Positions 18,759-27,541 are shown, counted from the first letter of the stretch. The stretch is DNA of 64,000 nt from Bacteroides oleiciplenus YIT 12058 (GCF_000315485.1 NZ_JH992941.1:310001-374000); one strand, 5' to 3'. Notes: a model not told the origin generated them from the sequence alone. Translations and numbers: made by a program.

Positions 18759-18890
18759 TTGCCAACGTCTTGCCAAAGCTTTGGCAAAGTCTTGCCAAGG
18801 CAGTGGCAAAAGTTTGCCAATGCGGTGGCAAAAGATTGCCAAAGCCTTGGCAGAAGATTGGCAAAGTATTAGCAGAAGATTTGCAAATCC
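18759..18890. repeat. Array B: twelve 11-bp units, consensus TTGSCAAAGNN
   Basis: Units start at 18759 and then every 11 bp through 18880 with no slip. The core alternates TTGCCA and KTGGCA, so palindromic words (TTGCCAA/TTGGCAA) are presented on one face of the helix. The last two units decay (TTAGCA, TTTGCA). It lies between the divergent GH95 and proA genes. Both strands are open here, but no supported start or homology makes it a gene. Confidence 0.85.
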
Positions 18891-18930
18891 TTTTTCAAAG
18901 AGATAAAGCATGCATTCTCAATATAATTAG

Positions 18931-18938
18931 TACATTTG
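18931..18938 (+). promoter_or_regulatory. -7 element of proA
   Basis: TACATTTG, 32 bp before the proA ATG. I find no convincing -33 element; array B ends 40 bp upstream. Confidence 0.6.
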
Positions 18939-18970
18939 CAGTGTAATCAACACTAAAAAGTACAATAAAG

Positions 18971-20218
18971 ATGAACTTAAACAAAGTATTTGCCACTGTG
19001 CAGGAAGCCAGCCGCGAATTATTATCGCTGAGCGACCAGGAAATCAACCGGATTTTGCTGGCTGTAGCAGATGCCGCCCTGGCAAAATCGGACTTTATCC
19101 TTGCAGAGAACAAGAAGGACCTGGAAAGGATGGACCCTAAAGACCCGAAATACGACCGTTTGAAACTAACCGCAGAGCGTCTGCAAGGCATTGCTGCCGA
19201 CACACGCAATGTAGCAACCCTCCCCTCTCCACTGGGACGCATATTGAAGGACAGCACACACCCGAAAGGAATGAGAATCAAAAAAGTAAGCGTTCCCTTT
19301 GGCGTCATCGGCATCATATACGAAGCACGCCCGAACGTTAGTTTCGATGTGTTCTCCCTCTGCCTGAAAAGCGGAAACGCCTGTATCCTGAAGGGTGGCA
19401 GCGATGCCGACTATTCCAATCGTGCCATCATCAGCGTGATACACGAAGTACTGGAACGTTTCAACGTCAATCCACATATCGTAGAGTTGCTGCCCGCCGA
19501 CCGTGAAGCAACCGCCGAACTGCTGAATGCCCGAGGCTACGTGGATTTGCTCATCCCCCGTGGCAGCAGCAACCTCATCAACTTTGTGCGCCAGAACGCC
19601 ACCATCCCGGTAATTGAAACCGGCGCAGGCATCTGCCACACCTTCTTCGACCGATATGGTGACGTAAAGAAAGGTGCCGCCATCATCAACAATGCCAAAA
19701 CCCGCCGCGTCAGCGTCTGCAATGCTTTGGACTGCGTACTGATTGACGGAGACCGCCTCAGCGACCTCCCCGCCCTTTGCCGGCCGTTGCCCCAAAGCCA
19801 TGTGGTAATCTATGCAGACCCTTATGCCTACAATGTCCTGAAAGGCAGCTATCCCGACGAGCTGTTGAAAGAAGCCACAGAAGAGGACTTCGGCACCGAA
19901 TTCCTGGACTACAAGATGTCCGTCAAAACCGTTCAATCCATCCGCGAAGCCATCGCCCATATCCAGAAATATGGCTCCAAACATAGCGAATGTATCGTGA
20001 CCGAAGATGAGTCCCGTGCCGAATGGTTCTGCCGTGATGTGGACGCCGCCTGCATATACGTCAACGTACCGACTTCCTTTACAGACGGAGCGCAGTTCGG
20101 ACTGGGCGCTGAAATTGGTATCAGCACCCAGAAGCTGCATGCCCGTGGCCCCATGGCATTGGAAGAGCTCACCACCTACAAGTGGATTATCGAAGGAGAA
20201 GGACAGGTGAGGGAGTGA
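18971..20218 (+). CDS. proA: Gamma-glutamyl phosphate reductase (glutamate-5-semialdehyde dehydrogenase)
   Basis: 415 residues, the normal length. It reduces gamma-glutamyl phosphate with NADPH in proline synthesis. Family signatures: [33 protein letters not shown], the catalytic-cysteine region ALDCVLI, and [17 protein letters not shown] near the C-terminus. No proB lies adjacent in this window. It is followed after about 80 bp by the arginine-pathway carbamoyltransferase, so the two amino-acid genes are probably co-expressed. Confidence 0.97.
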   Translation: MNLNKVFATVQEASRELLSLSDQEINRILLAVADAALAKSDFILAENKKDLERMDPKDPKYDRLKLTAERLQGIAADTRNVATLPSPLGRILKDSTHPKGMRIKKVSVPFGVIGIIYEARPNVSFDVFSLCLKSGNACILKGGSDADYSNRAIISVIHEVLERFNVNPHIVELLPADREATAELLNARGYVDLLIPRGSSNLINFVRQNATIPVIETGAGICHTFFDRYGDVKKGAAIINNAKTRRVSVCNALDCVLIDGDRLSDLPALCRPLPQSHVVIYADPYAYNVLKGSYPDELLKEATEEDFGTEFLDYKMSVKTVQSIREAIAHIQKYGSKHSECIVTEDESRAEWFCRDVDAACIYVNVPTSFTDGAQFGLGAEIGISTQKLHARGPMALEELTTYKWIIEGEGQVRE

Positions 20219-20301
20219 TAAGTGGTAGAGTGATAAGTGATTAGTAAAAGTATCTCCATTCATAAATCATAAATCATAAATTATAAATCATAAATATAAT
20301 C
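20219..20301. repeat. AT-rich short tandem repeat between proA and argF'
   Basis: GTGATAAGTG-type repeats just after proA, then four copies of a 9-base ATAAATCAT-like unit (about 20261-20297) running up to the next start codon. Probably a low-structure leader; no promoter recognised. Confidence 0.55.
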
Positions 20302-21255
20302 ATGAAGAAGTTTACTTGTGTGCAGGACATCGGCAATCTGAAGGCTGCACTGGATGAAGCATTTGAGATCAAGAAAGACCGTTTTAAATATGTAGAGTTG
20401 GGACGTAACAAGACGTTGATGATGATTTTCTTCAACTCCAGCTTGCGTACCCGCCTCAGCACCCAGAAAGCTGCTACGAATCTGGGTATGAACGTCATCG
20501 TACTCGATATCAACCAGGGTGCATGGAAACTGGAAACAGAACGCGGCGTCATCATGGACGGCGACAAACCCGAACACCTGCTGGAAGCCATTCCCGTGAT
20601 GGGTTGCTACTGCGACATCATCGGTGTACGCTCCTTCGCCCGCTTCGAGAGTAAGGAAGATGATTACAACGAAATCATCATAAACCAATTCATCCAACAT
20701 TCCGGACGTCCGGTGTTCTCAATGGAAGCTGCCACACGCCACCCGTTGCAGAGTTTTGCCGACCTCATCACCATTGAGGAATACAAAAAGACGGCACGCC
20801 CCAAAGTCGTAATGACCTGGGCCCCCCATCCGCGTCCGTTGCCTCAAGCCGTGCCTAACTCATTCGCAGAGTGGATGAACGCTACAGATTATGATTTCGT
20901 CATCACCCATCCCGAAGGCTACGAACTTGCCCCGCAATTCGTGGGAAATGCACGCGTTGAATACGACCAGATAAAAGCCTTTGAAGGTGCCGATTTTATC
21001 TACGCCAAGAACTGGGCAGCTTATGCTGGCGATAATTACGGACAGATTCTGAGTAAAGACCGCGAATGGACTGTCAGCGCCCGCCAGATGGCTGTGACCA
21101 ACAATGCCCGTTTCATGCACTGCCTGCCCGTACGCCGCAACATGATTGTAACGGACGACGTTATCGAAAGCCCCCAGTCTATCGTAATTCCCGAAGCCGC
21201 TAACCGCGAAATATCGGCTACGGTAGTATTGAAGAGACTGCTCCAATCACTCTAA
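20302..21255 (+). CDS. argF': N-succinylornithine carbamoyltransferase (arginine synthesis)
   Basis: 317 residues. The carbamoyl-phosphate loop is NSSLRTRLSTQ (Ser47, Arg49, Thr50, Arg51) and the second signature is HCLPVRRN. Residue 90 is proline (DGDKPEHL). In the characterised Bacteroides fragilis enzyme Pro90 goes with N-succinyl-L-ornithine, whereas the N-acetylornithine enzyme of Xanthomonas has Glu at this place. The enzyme transfers the carbamoyl group to succinylated ornithine in the Bacteroidetes variant of the arginine pathway. The match in length and residue makes this call firm. Confidence 0.93.
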   Translation: MKKFTCVQDIGNLKAALDEAFEIKKDRFKYVELGRNKTLMMIFFNSSLRTRLSTQKAATNLGMNVIVLDINQGAWKLETERGVIMDGDKPEHLLEAIPVMGCYCDIIGVRSFARFESKEDDYNEIIINQFIQHSGRPVFSMEAATRHPLQSFADLITIEEYKKTARPKVVMTWAPHPRPLPQAVPNSFAEWMNATDYDFVITHPEGYELAPQFVGNARVEYDQIKAFEGADFIYAKNWAAYAGDNYGQILSKDREWTVSARQMAVTNNARFMHCLPVRRNMIVTDDVIESPQSIVIPEAANREISATVVLKRLLQSL

Positions 21256-21390
21256 GAAAGAGAAAGTCTTTGTGTATTCCGGACGAATCAATATGCGCCC
21301 GGAATATGCAAAATGACTTCTGACATACCTTCCCTTTACTCCAAAAGCGAAGATAAGCAACATCTCAACGTTAAAAATAAGCGAGCTTAT

Positions 21391-21421
21391 TTTGTACTGC
21401 TCTCGGTTTGCATTATCTTTG
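21391..21421 (+). promoter_or_regulatory. Full Bacteroides promoter of the PASTA-rluD-ddl cluster
   Basis: TTTG (21391-21394), 19-bp spacer, TATCTTTG (21414-21421). Transcription would begin about 15 bases before the ATG at 21443, which rules out the upstream in-frame ATG at 21392. Confidence 0.8.
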
Positions 21422-21442
21422 CCCCAAACAACGCTAAGGATT

Positions 21443-22084
21443 ATGACTATAAAAGAGTTTTTTTCTTTCCGACAGAATAAATACTTCTGGGCAAACCTGA
21501 TTGCAATGATTATTGTGGTTGCCCTTGCACTGTTCGGAGTATTGAAGGGACTGGATATATATACCCGTCACGGCGAAGCTGTAGTGGTGCCCAATGTGAA
21601 AGGCATGGGAGTTGCAGAAGCTGAAAAGCTATTCCGCAACCAGGGCCTGAGCTGCATTGTTTCCGACTCCAGCTATGTAAAAAACTTACCTGCCGGATGC
21701 ATCCTCGACTACAATCCTTCTGCCGGACAGAAGGTGAAAGAAGGACGCACCATCTATCTGACAATAAACACGCTTAGTACCCCCCTGCAAGTCGTTCCCA
21801 ACGTAGCGGACAACAGTTCTATGCGTCAGGCACAGGCACGTCTGTTAGCATCCGGTTTCAAACTGGCCGAAAACCAGTACATACCCGGTGAGAAAGATTG
21901 GGTATACGGTGTGAAATATAAAGGACATACACTGACTAACGGAGAGAAAGTGCCCGTAGGTGCTACGCTGACCCTAATTGTGGGAGATGGCGGAGAATTG
22001 CCCCAAGAAGGAGATTCTACAGGAACAGATGCCGGTACACCCGTTTCTTCCGGAGACTCTGCTGCGGATGAATCCTGGTTCTAA
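21443..22084 (+). CDS. PASTA-domain membrane protein
   Basis: 213 residues from the ATG at 21443, chosen because the longer frame would begin inside the promoter. A TM helix at about 16-36 is followed by two PASTA-like domains (about 46-110, VVVPNVKGMGVAEAEKLFRN; about 113-180, QVVPNVADNSSMRQAQARLL) and an acidic Ser/Thr/Gly-rich tail. PASTA modules bind cell-wall muropeptides or beta-lactams in other proteins. Here there is no kinase or transpeptidase domain attached. It precedes rluD-like and ddl genes, so a role in envelope growth is plausible. Confidence 0.85.
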   Translation: MTIKEFFSFRQNKYFWANLIAMIIVVALALFGVLKGLDIYTRHGEAVVVPNVKGMGVAEAEKLFRNQGLSCIVSDSSYVKNLPAGCILDYNPSAGQKVKEGRTIYLTINTLSTPLQVVPNVADNSSMRQAQARLLASGFKLAENQYIPGEKDWVYGVKYKGHTLTNGEKVPVGATLTLIVGDGGELPQEGDSTGTDAGTPVSSGDSAADESWF

Positions 22085-22140
22085 TCGAATAGATATACAC
22101 GGGGAATTTTCATTATAATAACACATAGAAAAAACAAGGG

Positions 22141-23214
22141 ATGATAGAAGAATTGCCGGACGACATAACGATTGATGACGACCTGGACGATGTGGAACCC
22201 GTCGGCGATGAGGCGCAACTCTATGAACACTTCCGTGTGGTAGTGGACAAGGGACAGGAGATGATGCGCGTAGACAAATACCTGTTCGACCGCCTGACGA
22301 ACGCTTCGCGCAACCGCATTCAGAAAGCGGCGCAAGATGGCTTCGTGATGGCCAACAACAAACCCGTCAAAAGCAGCTACAAGGTGAAGCCAATGGACGT
22401 CATCACCATCATGATGGACCGCCCACGTTATGAAAACGAAGTCATTCCCGAAGATATTCCACTTAATATCGTTTATGAGGATAAATACCTCATGATAGTG
22501 AACAAGCCTGCCGGACTGGTTGTCCATCCGGGACATGGAAACTATCACGGTACTTTAGTGAATGCCATTGCCTGGCACATGAAAGATAATCCCGATTACG
22601 ATGCCAACGACCCTCACGTGGGACTAGTACACCGTATCGATAAAGACACATCCGGTCTGCTCGTCATAGCAAAAACACCGGATGCCAAAACCAACCTCGG
22701 CATACAGTTCTTCAACAAAACCACCAAACGCCGCTACCGTGCGCTGGTGTGGGGAGTGATGGAACAGGATGAAGGAACCGTCACAGGCAACATCGGCCGG
22801 AATCCCAGAGACCGTATGCAAATGACCGTCCTGCCCGACGACCAGGGAAAACATGCCGTAACCCATTACCGGGTACTGGAACGCTTGGGTTATGTCACCC
22901 TTGTAGAGTGCATCCTCGAAACAGGACGTACCCATCAGATACGTGTGCACATGAAACACATCGGGCACGTGCTCTTTAATGATGAGCGCTACGGTGGTCA
23001 TGAGATTCTGAAAGGTACTCATTTTAGTAAATACAAACAATTTGTAAACAATTGCTTCGATACTTGTCCGCGGCAGGCGCTGCACGCCATGACGCTGGGG
23101 TTTGTGCATCCCGCCACCGGCGAAGAGATGTATTTTACCTCGGAAATGCCCGACGACATGACCCAGCTGATAGACAAATGGAGAGGCTACATCAGTAACA
23201 GAGATTTAGAATGA
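22141..23214 (+). CDS. rluD: RluA-family 23S rRNA pseudouridine synthase (RluD-like)
   Basis: 357 residues. An acidic N-terminal extension (1-30) precedes an S4 RNA-binding domain (about 42-105; RVDKYLFDRLTNASRNRIQK). The catalytic domain has GLVHRIDKDTSGLLVIAK with the catalytic Asp, then RRYRALVWG, and LETGRTHQIRVHMKHIGHV. It isomerises uridines in large-subunit rRNA; the exact positions are inferred from RluD similarity. The stop overlaps the ddl start (ATGA, 23211-23214). Confidence 0.9.
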   Translation: MIEELPDDITIDDDLDDVEPVGDEAQLYEHFRVVVDKGQEMMRVDKYLFDRLTNASRNRIQKAAQDGFVMANNKPVKSSYKVKPMDVITIMMDRPRYENEVIPEDIPLNIVYEDKYLMIVNKPAGLVVHPGHGNYHGTLVNAIAWHMKDNPDYDANDPHVGLVHRIDKDTSGLLVIAKTPDAKTNLGIQFFNKTTKRRYRALVWGVMEQDEGTVTGNIGRNPRDRMQMTVLPDDQGKHAVTHYRVLERLGYVTLVECILETGRTHQIRVHMKHIGHVLFNDERYGGHEILKGTHFSKYKQFVNNCFDTCPRQALHAMTLGFVHPATGEEMYFTSEMPDDMTQLIDKWRGYISNRDLE

Positions 23215-24185
23215 AACGCACGATTGCTATCGTTTGCGGAGGTGACACCTCCGAATTCCAGGTTTCCCTGCGCAGTGCACAGGGCATCTATTCCTTTATC
23301 GATAAGGAAAAGTATACATTATATATTGTGGAAATGCAAGGGCTGGACTGGCATGCGCAACTCCCCGACGGCGGCAAAGCCCCCATCGACCGGAATGACT
23401 TCAGTTTCCAACTGAATGGCAAGAAGGTCACCTTCGACTTTGCCTACATCACCATCCATGGCACCCCGGGCGAAGACGGACGTTTGCAAGGTTACTTCGA
23501 CCTGCTCCACATCCCCTACTCCTGTTGCGGAGTGCTGGCAGCCGCACTTACTTACGATAAGTTTGCCTGCAACCAATACCTGAAAGTATTTGGTGTCCGC
23601 ATTTCAGAGTCTTTAGTGCTCCGGCAGGGACAGTCCATTTCCGACGAAGACGTGATAGAGAAGATTGGCTTGCCTTGCTTCATCAAGCCCAGTCTAGGTG
23701 GTTCAAGTTTCGGTGTAACAAAGGTTAAGACGAAAGAACAAATACAACCTGCCATTGTTAAGGCATTCAACGAAGCGAAAGAAGTCCTGGTGGAAGCCTT
23801 CATGGAAGGAACGGAAATCACCTGCGGTTGCTACAAGACCAAAGAGAAGTCGGTAGTGTTCCCCATCACAGAAGTGGTGACGGATAATGAGTTCTTCGAC
23901 TACGACGCCAAGTACAACGGACAGGTTTCCGAAATCACTCCCGCCCGCATCTCCGACGACCTGACTCGCCGAGTACAGGCATTGACTTCCGCCATCTATG
24001 ATATTCTGGGTGCCTCCGGCATCATCCGTGTGGATTATATCATTACAGCCGGAGACAAAGTCAACCTGCTGGAAGTAAACACCACGCCCGGAATGACGAC
24101 TACCAGTTTCATACCCCAGCAAGTGCGTGCTGCGGGACTGGATATCAAAGATGTAATGACAGATATTATCGAGAACCAATTTTAG
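23211..24185 (+). CDS. ddl: D-alanine--D-alanine ligase
   Basis: 324 residues, an ATP-grasp enzyme joining two D-alanines for peptidoglycan. Visible: N-terminal IAIVCGGDTSEFQVSLRSA, FAYITIHGTPGEDGRLQG, ATP-grasp segment PCFIKPSLGGSSFGVTKV, and metal-binding LLEVNTTPGMTTTSF. Translationally coupled to the rluD-like gene by a 4-bp overlap. Confidence 0.97.
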   Translation: MKRTIAIVCGGDTSEFQVSLRSAQGIYSFIDKEKYTLYIVEMQGLDWHAQLPDGGKAPIDRNDFSFQLNGKKVTFDFAYITIHGTPGEDGRLQGYFDLLHIPYSCCGVLAAALTYDKFACNQYLKVFGVRISESLVLRQGQSISDEDVIEKIGLPCFIKPSLGGSSFGVTKVKTKEQIQPAIVKAFNEAKEVLVEAFMEGTEITCGCYKTKEKSVVFPITEVVTDNEFFDYDAKYNGQVSEITPARISDDLTRRVQALTSAIYDILGASGIIRVDYIITAGDKVNLLEVNTTPGMTTTSFIPQQVRAAGLDIKDVMTDIIENQF

Positions 24186-24195
24186 TGATGAAAGG

Positions 24196-24260
24196 TTAGT
24201 GATTAGTGATTAGCATCCAGGCAATTCACTATTCACAACCAACTAATCGCTAATCACTAA
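24196..24260. repeat. Inverted repeat (TTAGTGATTAG family) between ddl and the acyltransferase gene
   Basis: Left arm 24196-24213 and right arm 24243-24260 are 18 bases each and pair with a single mismatch around a 29-base loop. The same TTAGTGATTAG word recurs at 28774-28791 and near 55440. It could act as a transcript-end or stabilising hairpin inside the cluster. Confidence 0.65.
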
Positions 24261-24272
24261 ACGTTAATCATT

Positions 24273-25430
24273 ATGAACATGGAATTTGATGAAATCCGCC
24301 CTTATCATGACGAGGAACTTCCTCAGATTTTTGAGGAACTGATTGCCGATCCGGCTTTCCGGCAGGTGGCGACTGCTGTTTTTCCGGAAGTTCCTTTTGA
24401 GGCACTTGCGCAAAAAATGCGTTCATGCAAGACGAAGTTGGAGTTTCAGAAAGCATTCTGTTACGTAATTCTGAGAAAGTTTGCCAAGGACACCACTCTG
24501 GGGGTGACTCTGGACCGCACGGCGCTATCGGATAAGGAGTCCGCTTATACCTATATATCCAACCACCGCGACATTATCCTCGACTCAGGTTTCCTGTCCG
24601 TAGAATTGATAGACCAGGACATAGACACAGTAGAGATTGCCATCGGAGACAACTTATTAATCTATCCCTGGATTAAGAAATTCGTGCGCGTCAACAAATC
24701 ATTCATCGTGCAACGTGCCCTGACCATGCGGCAGATGCTGGAATCTTCGGCACGCATGTCGCGCTATATGCACCACACCATCAAGGACAAGAATCAATCC
24801 ATCTGGATAGCCCAACGCGAAGGACGTGCGAAAGACTCGAACGACCGTACACAGGAAAGCGTTCTCAAAATGCTTGCCATGGGTGGAGAAGGCGACATCA
24901 TAGACCGGCTAACGGAAATGAACATCGCTCCGCTGGCCATCTCGTATGAATATGACCCTTGCGACTACTTGAAAGCACAAGAGTTCCAGTTGAAACGTGA
25001 CATACCGGACTACAAGAAAACGCAGGCAGACGACCTGAAGAATATGCAGACCGGATTGTTCGGATTCAAAGGGTATGTACACTTCCAGGTGTCGCCCTGC
25101 ATCAATGAAGAACTGGCAAAGCTAGACCATTCTCTACCCAAGCCCGAACTCTTCTCACAGATTTCCGCCCTCATAGACCGGAAAATCCATGCGAACTATC
25201 GCATATATCCCGGTAATTATATAGCTCACGATTGCTTGTCGGGTACCAAATCTTTCTCCACCCATTACACCGCCGAAGAAAAACAACGTTTCCTGAAATA
25301 CATCGACCAGCAACTCGACCGCATAGAACTGGCAAACAAAGACGTACCGTTCCTACGCGAAAAGATACTGTTGATGTATGCCAATCCTCTGACGAATTAT
25401 CTGGTTGCAAAAACTGAGACTCCGAAATAA
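24273..25430 (+). CDS. Glycerolipid acyltransferase-family protein
   Basis: 385 residues, probably cytoplasmic or peripheral membrane. The acyltransferase core is SNHRDIILDSGFL (His98 to Asp104, an HX5D spacing rather than the classical HX4D), with a later AQREGRAKDSND in the place of the substrate-binding EGT motif. Bacteroidetes proteins of this type are usually annotated as 1-acyl-glycerol-3-phosphate acyltransferase. Substrate not determined from sequence. Confidence 0.7.
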   Translation: MNMEFDEIRPYHDEELPQIFEELIADPAFRQVATAVFPEVPFEALAQKMRSCKTKLEFQKAFCYVILRKFAKDTTLGVTLDRTALSDKESAYTYISNHRDIILDSGFLSVELIDQDIDTVEIAIGDNLLIYPWIKKFVRVNKSFIVQRALTMRQMLESSARMSRYMHHTIKDKNQSIWIAQREGRAKDSNDRTQESVLKMLAMGGEGDIIDRLTEMNIAPLAISYEYDPCDYLKAQEFQLKRDIPDYKKTQADDLKNMQTGLFGFKGYVHFQVSPCINEELAKLDHSLPKPELFSQISALIDRKIHANYRIYPGNYIAHDCLSGTKSFSTHYTAEEKQRFLKYIDQQLDRIELANKDVPFLREKILLMYANPLTNYLVAKTETPK

Positions 25431-25438
25431 AGTAAGAT

Positions 25439-26125
25439 ATGAAAGGTAAGCTACAATTCTCCGCTTCTTTACGCTGGCTCTTGCCCATACTGCTATGTGT
25501 ATTGGTTTCCTGTGGCGATGATGACGAGTATCATTACCCACCCGTGAAACTGGAATTTCTGACTGCACAGGCAGATGCCAATGGCAGTTTAAAATCCGTT
25601 TTGACGGATGAAGGAAAAACCTACGCAGTAGTGGAAGACGCATCGAATACGCGTATAGATGCGAATGCGTCAGTCCGCATAGTCAGTAATTATGGCACGG
25701 CAGTGACTACTGATGGCACATCCGGAGTGAAATTGTATGCCTCGTTAAATGCTGTATCTCCTGTGCCGAGACCTGCATCGGAGTTCAAAGATGGAGTGAA
25801 ACGCGATCCGGCCGATGTGACCAGCATCTGGATGGGACTTGATTATCTGAATATGATACTGGACATCAAAGCACAAAACGGAAAACATTTATTCCACTTT
25901 GTGGAAGAGGACGTCAGTACGGACGAAGAGACCGGACACCGGTTTGTGTACCTCTCATTGTATCATAGTGACGGAGATGTACAAGCTTATAATAAACGTG
26001 CCTATCTTTCCATTCCCCTGCGGCAATATGCTACAGAAGGGGTAGAAAAAGTAACAGTACGTTTTTCACTGCAAACCTACTCCGGTGAAGAAAAGAGTTA
26101 TGAATTTGAATATAATCCCCAATAA
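25439..26125 (+). CDS. NigD-like lipoprotein
   Basis: 228 residues. A lipoprotein signal ends LVSCGDDDEYHYPP (Cys24), followed by a beta-strand-rich NigD-type N domain and C domain (SIWMGLDYLNMILDIKAQNG is the recognisable stretch). NigD proteins were named for an immunity-like gene in Bacteroides bacteriocin clusters, but the family is widespread and mostly uncharacterised; no bacteriocin gene is near. It starts 8 bp after the acyltransferase stop. Confidence 0.8.
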   Translation: MKGKLQFSASLRWLLPILLCVLVSCGDDDEYHYPPVKLEFLTAQADANGSLKSVLTDEGKTYAVVEDASNTRIDANASVRIVSNYGTAVTTDGTSGVKLYASLNAVSPVPRPASEFKDGVKRDPADVTSIWMGLDYLNMILDIKAQNGKHLFHFVEEDVSTDEETGHRFVYLSLYHSDGDVQAYNKRAYLSIPLRQYATEGVEKVTVRFSLQTYSGEEKSYEFEYNPQ

Positions 26126-26135
26126 AACAATCCAG

Positions 26136-26525
26136 ATGAAAATAAATTCCGTTATCACAGGCATTTGCCTGTTCTTCACTTCCCTTTTTTCCTGTCAGCA
26201 AAAAGGAGATTTCAAGTCCGTTTCAGCCGAAGAGTTCTCTTCGATTATTGCTAATCCGGATGTTCAGCGCCTAGATGTACGTACCGTTGCTGAATATTCT
26301 GAGGACCACATACCGGGCAGCATCAATATTAATGTGCTGGATAAAGAGTTTCCGGCAATGGCCGACTCCACACTGCAAAAAGAAAAGCCTGTAGCTCTTT
26401 ACTGCCGAAGTGGCAAGCGCAGCAAAAAGGCAGCCGCTATACTCAGCGCAAAAGGATATGTAGTCTACGACCTTGATGAAGGTTTCGAAGGCTGGAAGAA
26501 AGCCGGCAAGGAAACAGAGAAATAA
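26136..26525 (+). CDS. Rhodanese-domain lipoprotein
   Basis: 129 residues from the ATG at 26136, chosen because it gives a lipoprotein signal (SLFSCQQ, Cys20) whereas the frame opens earlier inside the NigD-like gene. A single rhodanese domain has the LDVRTVAEYSEDHIPGSINI signature and active-site loop CRSGKRS with the catalytic Cys. It may carry sulfane sulfur outside the cytoplasm; the physiological substrate is unknown. It follows the NigD-like gene by 10 bp. Confidence 0.9.
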   Translation: MKINSVITGICLFFTSLFSCQQKGDFKSVSAEEFSSIIANPDVQRLDVRTVAEYSEDHIPGSININVLDKEFPAMADSTLQKEKPVALYCRSGKRSKKAAAILSAKGYVVYDLDEGFEGWKKAGKETEK

Positions 26526-26560
26526 GATAGTTTTGCACTACGTTCATATAAAAAAGAGAA

Positions 26561-26596
26561 AAGCCGCAAAGCACTGTTATCAGTCCTTTGCGGCTT
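26561..26596. terminator. Bidirectional terminator between the rhodanese gene and rpmH
   Basis: Arms AAGCCGCAAAG (26561-26571) and CTTTGCGGCTT (26586-26596), flanked by AAAAAAGAGA and TCTTATCTCTTT. It serves both convergent genes. Confidence 0.85.
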
Positions 26597-26622
26597 TCTT
26601 ATCTCTTTAAACAAAGAGTGAA

Positions 26623-26784
26623 TTATCCTTTCACTCCGTTGTATTCGTCAGAAACAGTCAGTTTCTTGCGGCCTTTTGCACGACGTGAAGCCAATACTCT
26701 GCGACCGTTAGCGGAAGCCATTCTTTCACGGAAACCGTGTTTGTTTTTTCTCTTTCTGTTAGAGGGTTGAAATGTTCTTTTCAT
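26623..26784 (-). CDS. rpmH: 50S ribosomal protein L34
   Basis: Read from the minus strand: 53 residues starting [20 protein letters not shown], continuing through [20 protein letters not shown] and ending EYNGVKG. This is the canonical L34 pattern and length. It is not next to dnaA/rnpA; instead it is divergent from efp. Confidence 0.97.
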   Translation of the reverse strand: MKRTFQPSNRKRKNKHGFRERMASANGRRVLASRRAKGRKKLTVSDEYNGVKG

Positions 26785-26827
26785 TACTGTATATTGTTTT
26801 ATGTTATTATTTCACGTAATCGGGCTG

Positions 26828-26858
26828 CAAAAATAGGGACTTTTTTCAAAATAACCAA
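26828..26858 (-). promoter_or_regulatory. rpmH promoter
   Basis: On the minus strand: TTGG (26858-26855), 19-bp spacer, TATTTTTG (26835-26828). Confidence 0.7.
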
Positions 26859-26885
26859 GAGTTAAGTCTTTTTCTCTCAAAACTT

Positions 26886-26917
26886 TTTGCGTTTTTTACT
26901 GATTTCCATTACTTTTG
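26886..26917 (+). promoter_or_regulatory. efp promoter
   Basis: TTTG (26886-26889), 20-bp spacer, TACTTTTG (26910-26917). It places the start of efp downstream of 26917 and so decides for the ATG at 26975. Confidence 0.85.
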
Positions 26918-26974
26918 TACCCGCAAAGCTCACTGGAGACAAATTATATAACATCTAAAATAAAAAATATTAGT

Positions 26975-27541
26975 ATGATTAATGCCCAAGACATTAAAAA
27001 TGGAACTTGCATCCGCATGGATGGCAAGCTGTATTTCTGTATCGAATTCCTGCATGTAAAACCGGGAAAAGGTAACACTTTTATGCGTGTCAAACTGAAA
27101 GACGTAGTAAACGGCTATGTACTCGAACGTCGCTTCAATATCGGCGAAAAGCTGGAAGATGTACGTGTAGAGCGTCGTCCTTATCAGTACTTATATAAAG
27201 AAGGTGAAGACTATATCTTCATGAATCAGGAAACTTTTGACCAACATCCTATTGCTCACGACCTCATCAACGGTGTTGACTTCCTGATGGAAGGTTCAGT
27301 TTTGGAAGTTGTATCGGACGCTTCTACCGAAACTGTTCTTTACGCTGACATGCCTATCAAGGTTCAGCAGAAGATTACTTATACTGAACCGGGTGTAAAA
27401 GGTGATACAGCTACCAACACTCTGAAACCTGCAACTGTTGAGTCAGGTGCTACGGTACGGGTTCCTTTATTCATCAGCGAAGGCGAAACTATCGAAATCG
27501 ATACCCGTGATGGTTCTTACGTAAGCCGCGTGAAAGTATAA
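26975..27541 (+). CDS. efp: Translation elongation factor P
   Basis: 188 residues from the ATG at 26975 (MINAQDIKNG). EF-P relieves ribosome stalling at polyproline. The tip loop is KPGKGNTF with Lys32 at the position that is beta-lysylated in other bacteria; whether it is modified here is unknown. Domain III ends with GETIEIDTRDGSYVSRVKV, the standard end. Confidence 0.97.
   Translation: MINAQDIKNGTCIRMDGKLYFCIEFLHVKPGKGNTFMRVKLKDVVNGYVLERRFNIGEKLEDVRVERRPYQYLYKEGEDYIFMNQETFDQHPIAHDLINGVDFLMEGSVLEVVSDASTETVLYADMPIKVQQKITYTEPGVKGDTATNTLKPATVESGATVRVPLFISEGETIEIDTRDGSYVSRVKV

Noticed and set aside
18759-18890. CRISPR array
   Set aside because: Units of 11 bp are contiguous with no spacers, and no cas gene is present; the same holds for the other three arrays.
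18713-18946. Small ORFs on both strands across array B
   Set aside because: Openness follows from the repeat composition; an 11-bp unit does not give a constant reading frame, and neither ORF has a plausible start.
19166-20263. 365-codon minus-strand frame opposite proA
   Set aside because: Antisense shadow; low-complexity Gly/Val/Asp composition, runs across the proA end, no homology recognised.
25439-26125. Bacteriocin immunity gene (from the NigD name)
   Set aside because: NigD-like proteins are widespread; no bacteriocin or export gene lies nearby.
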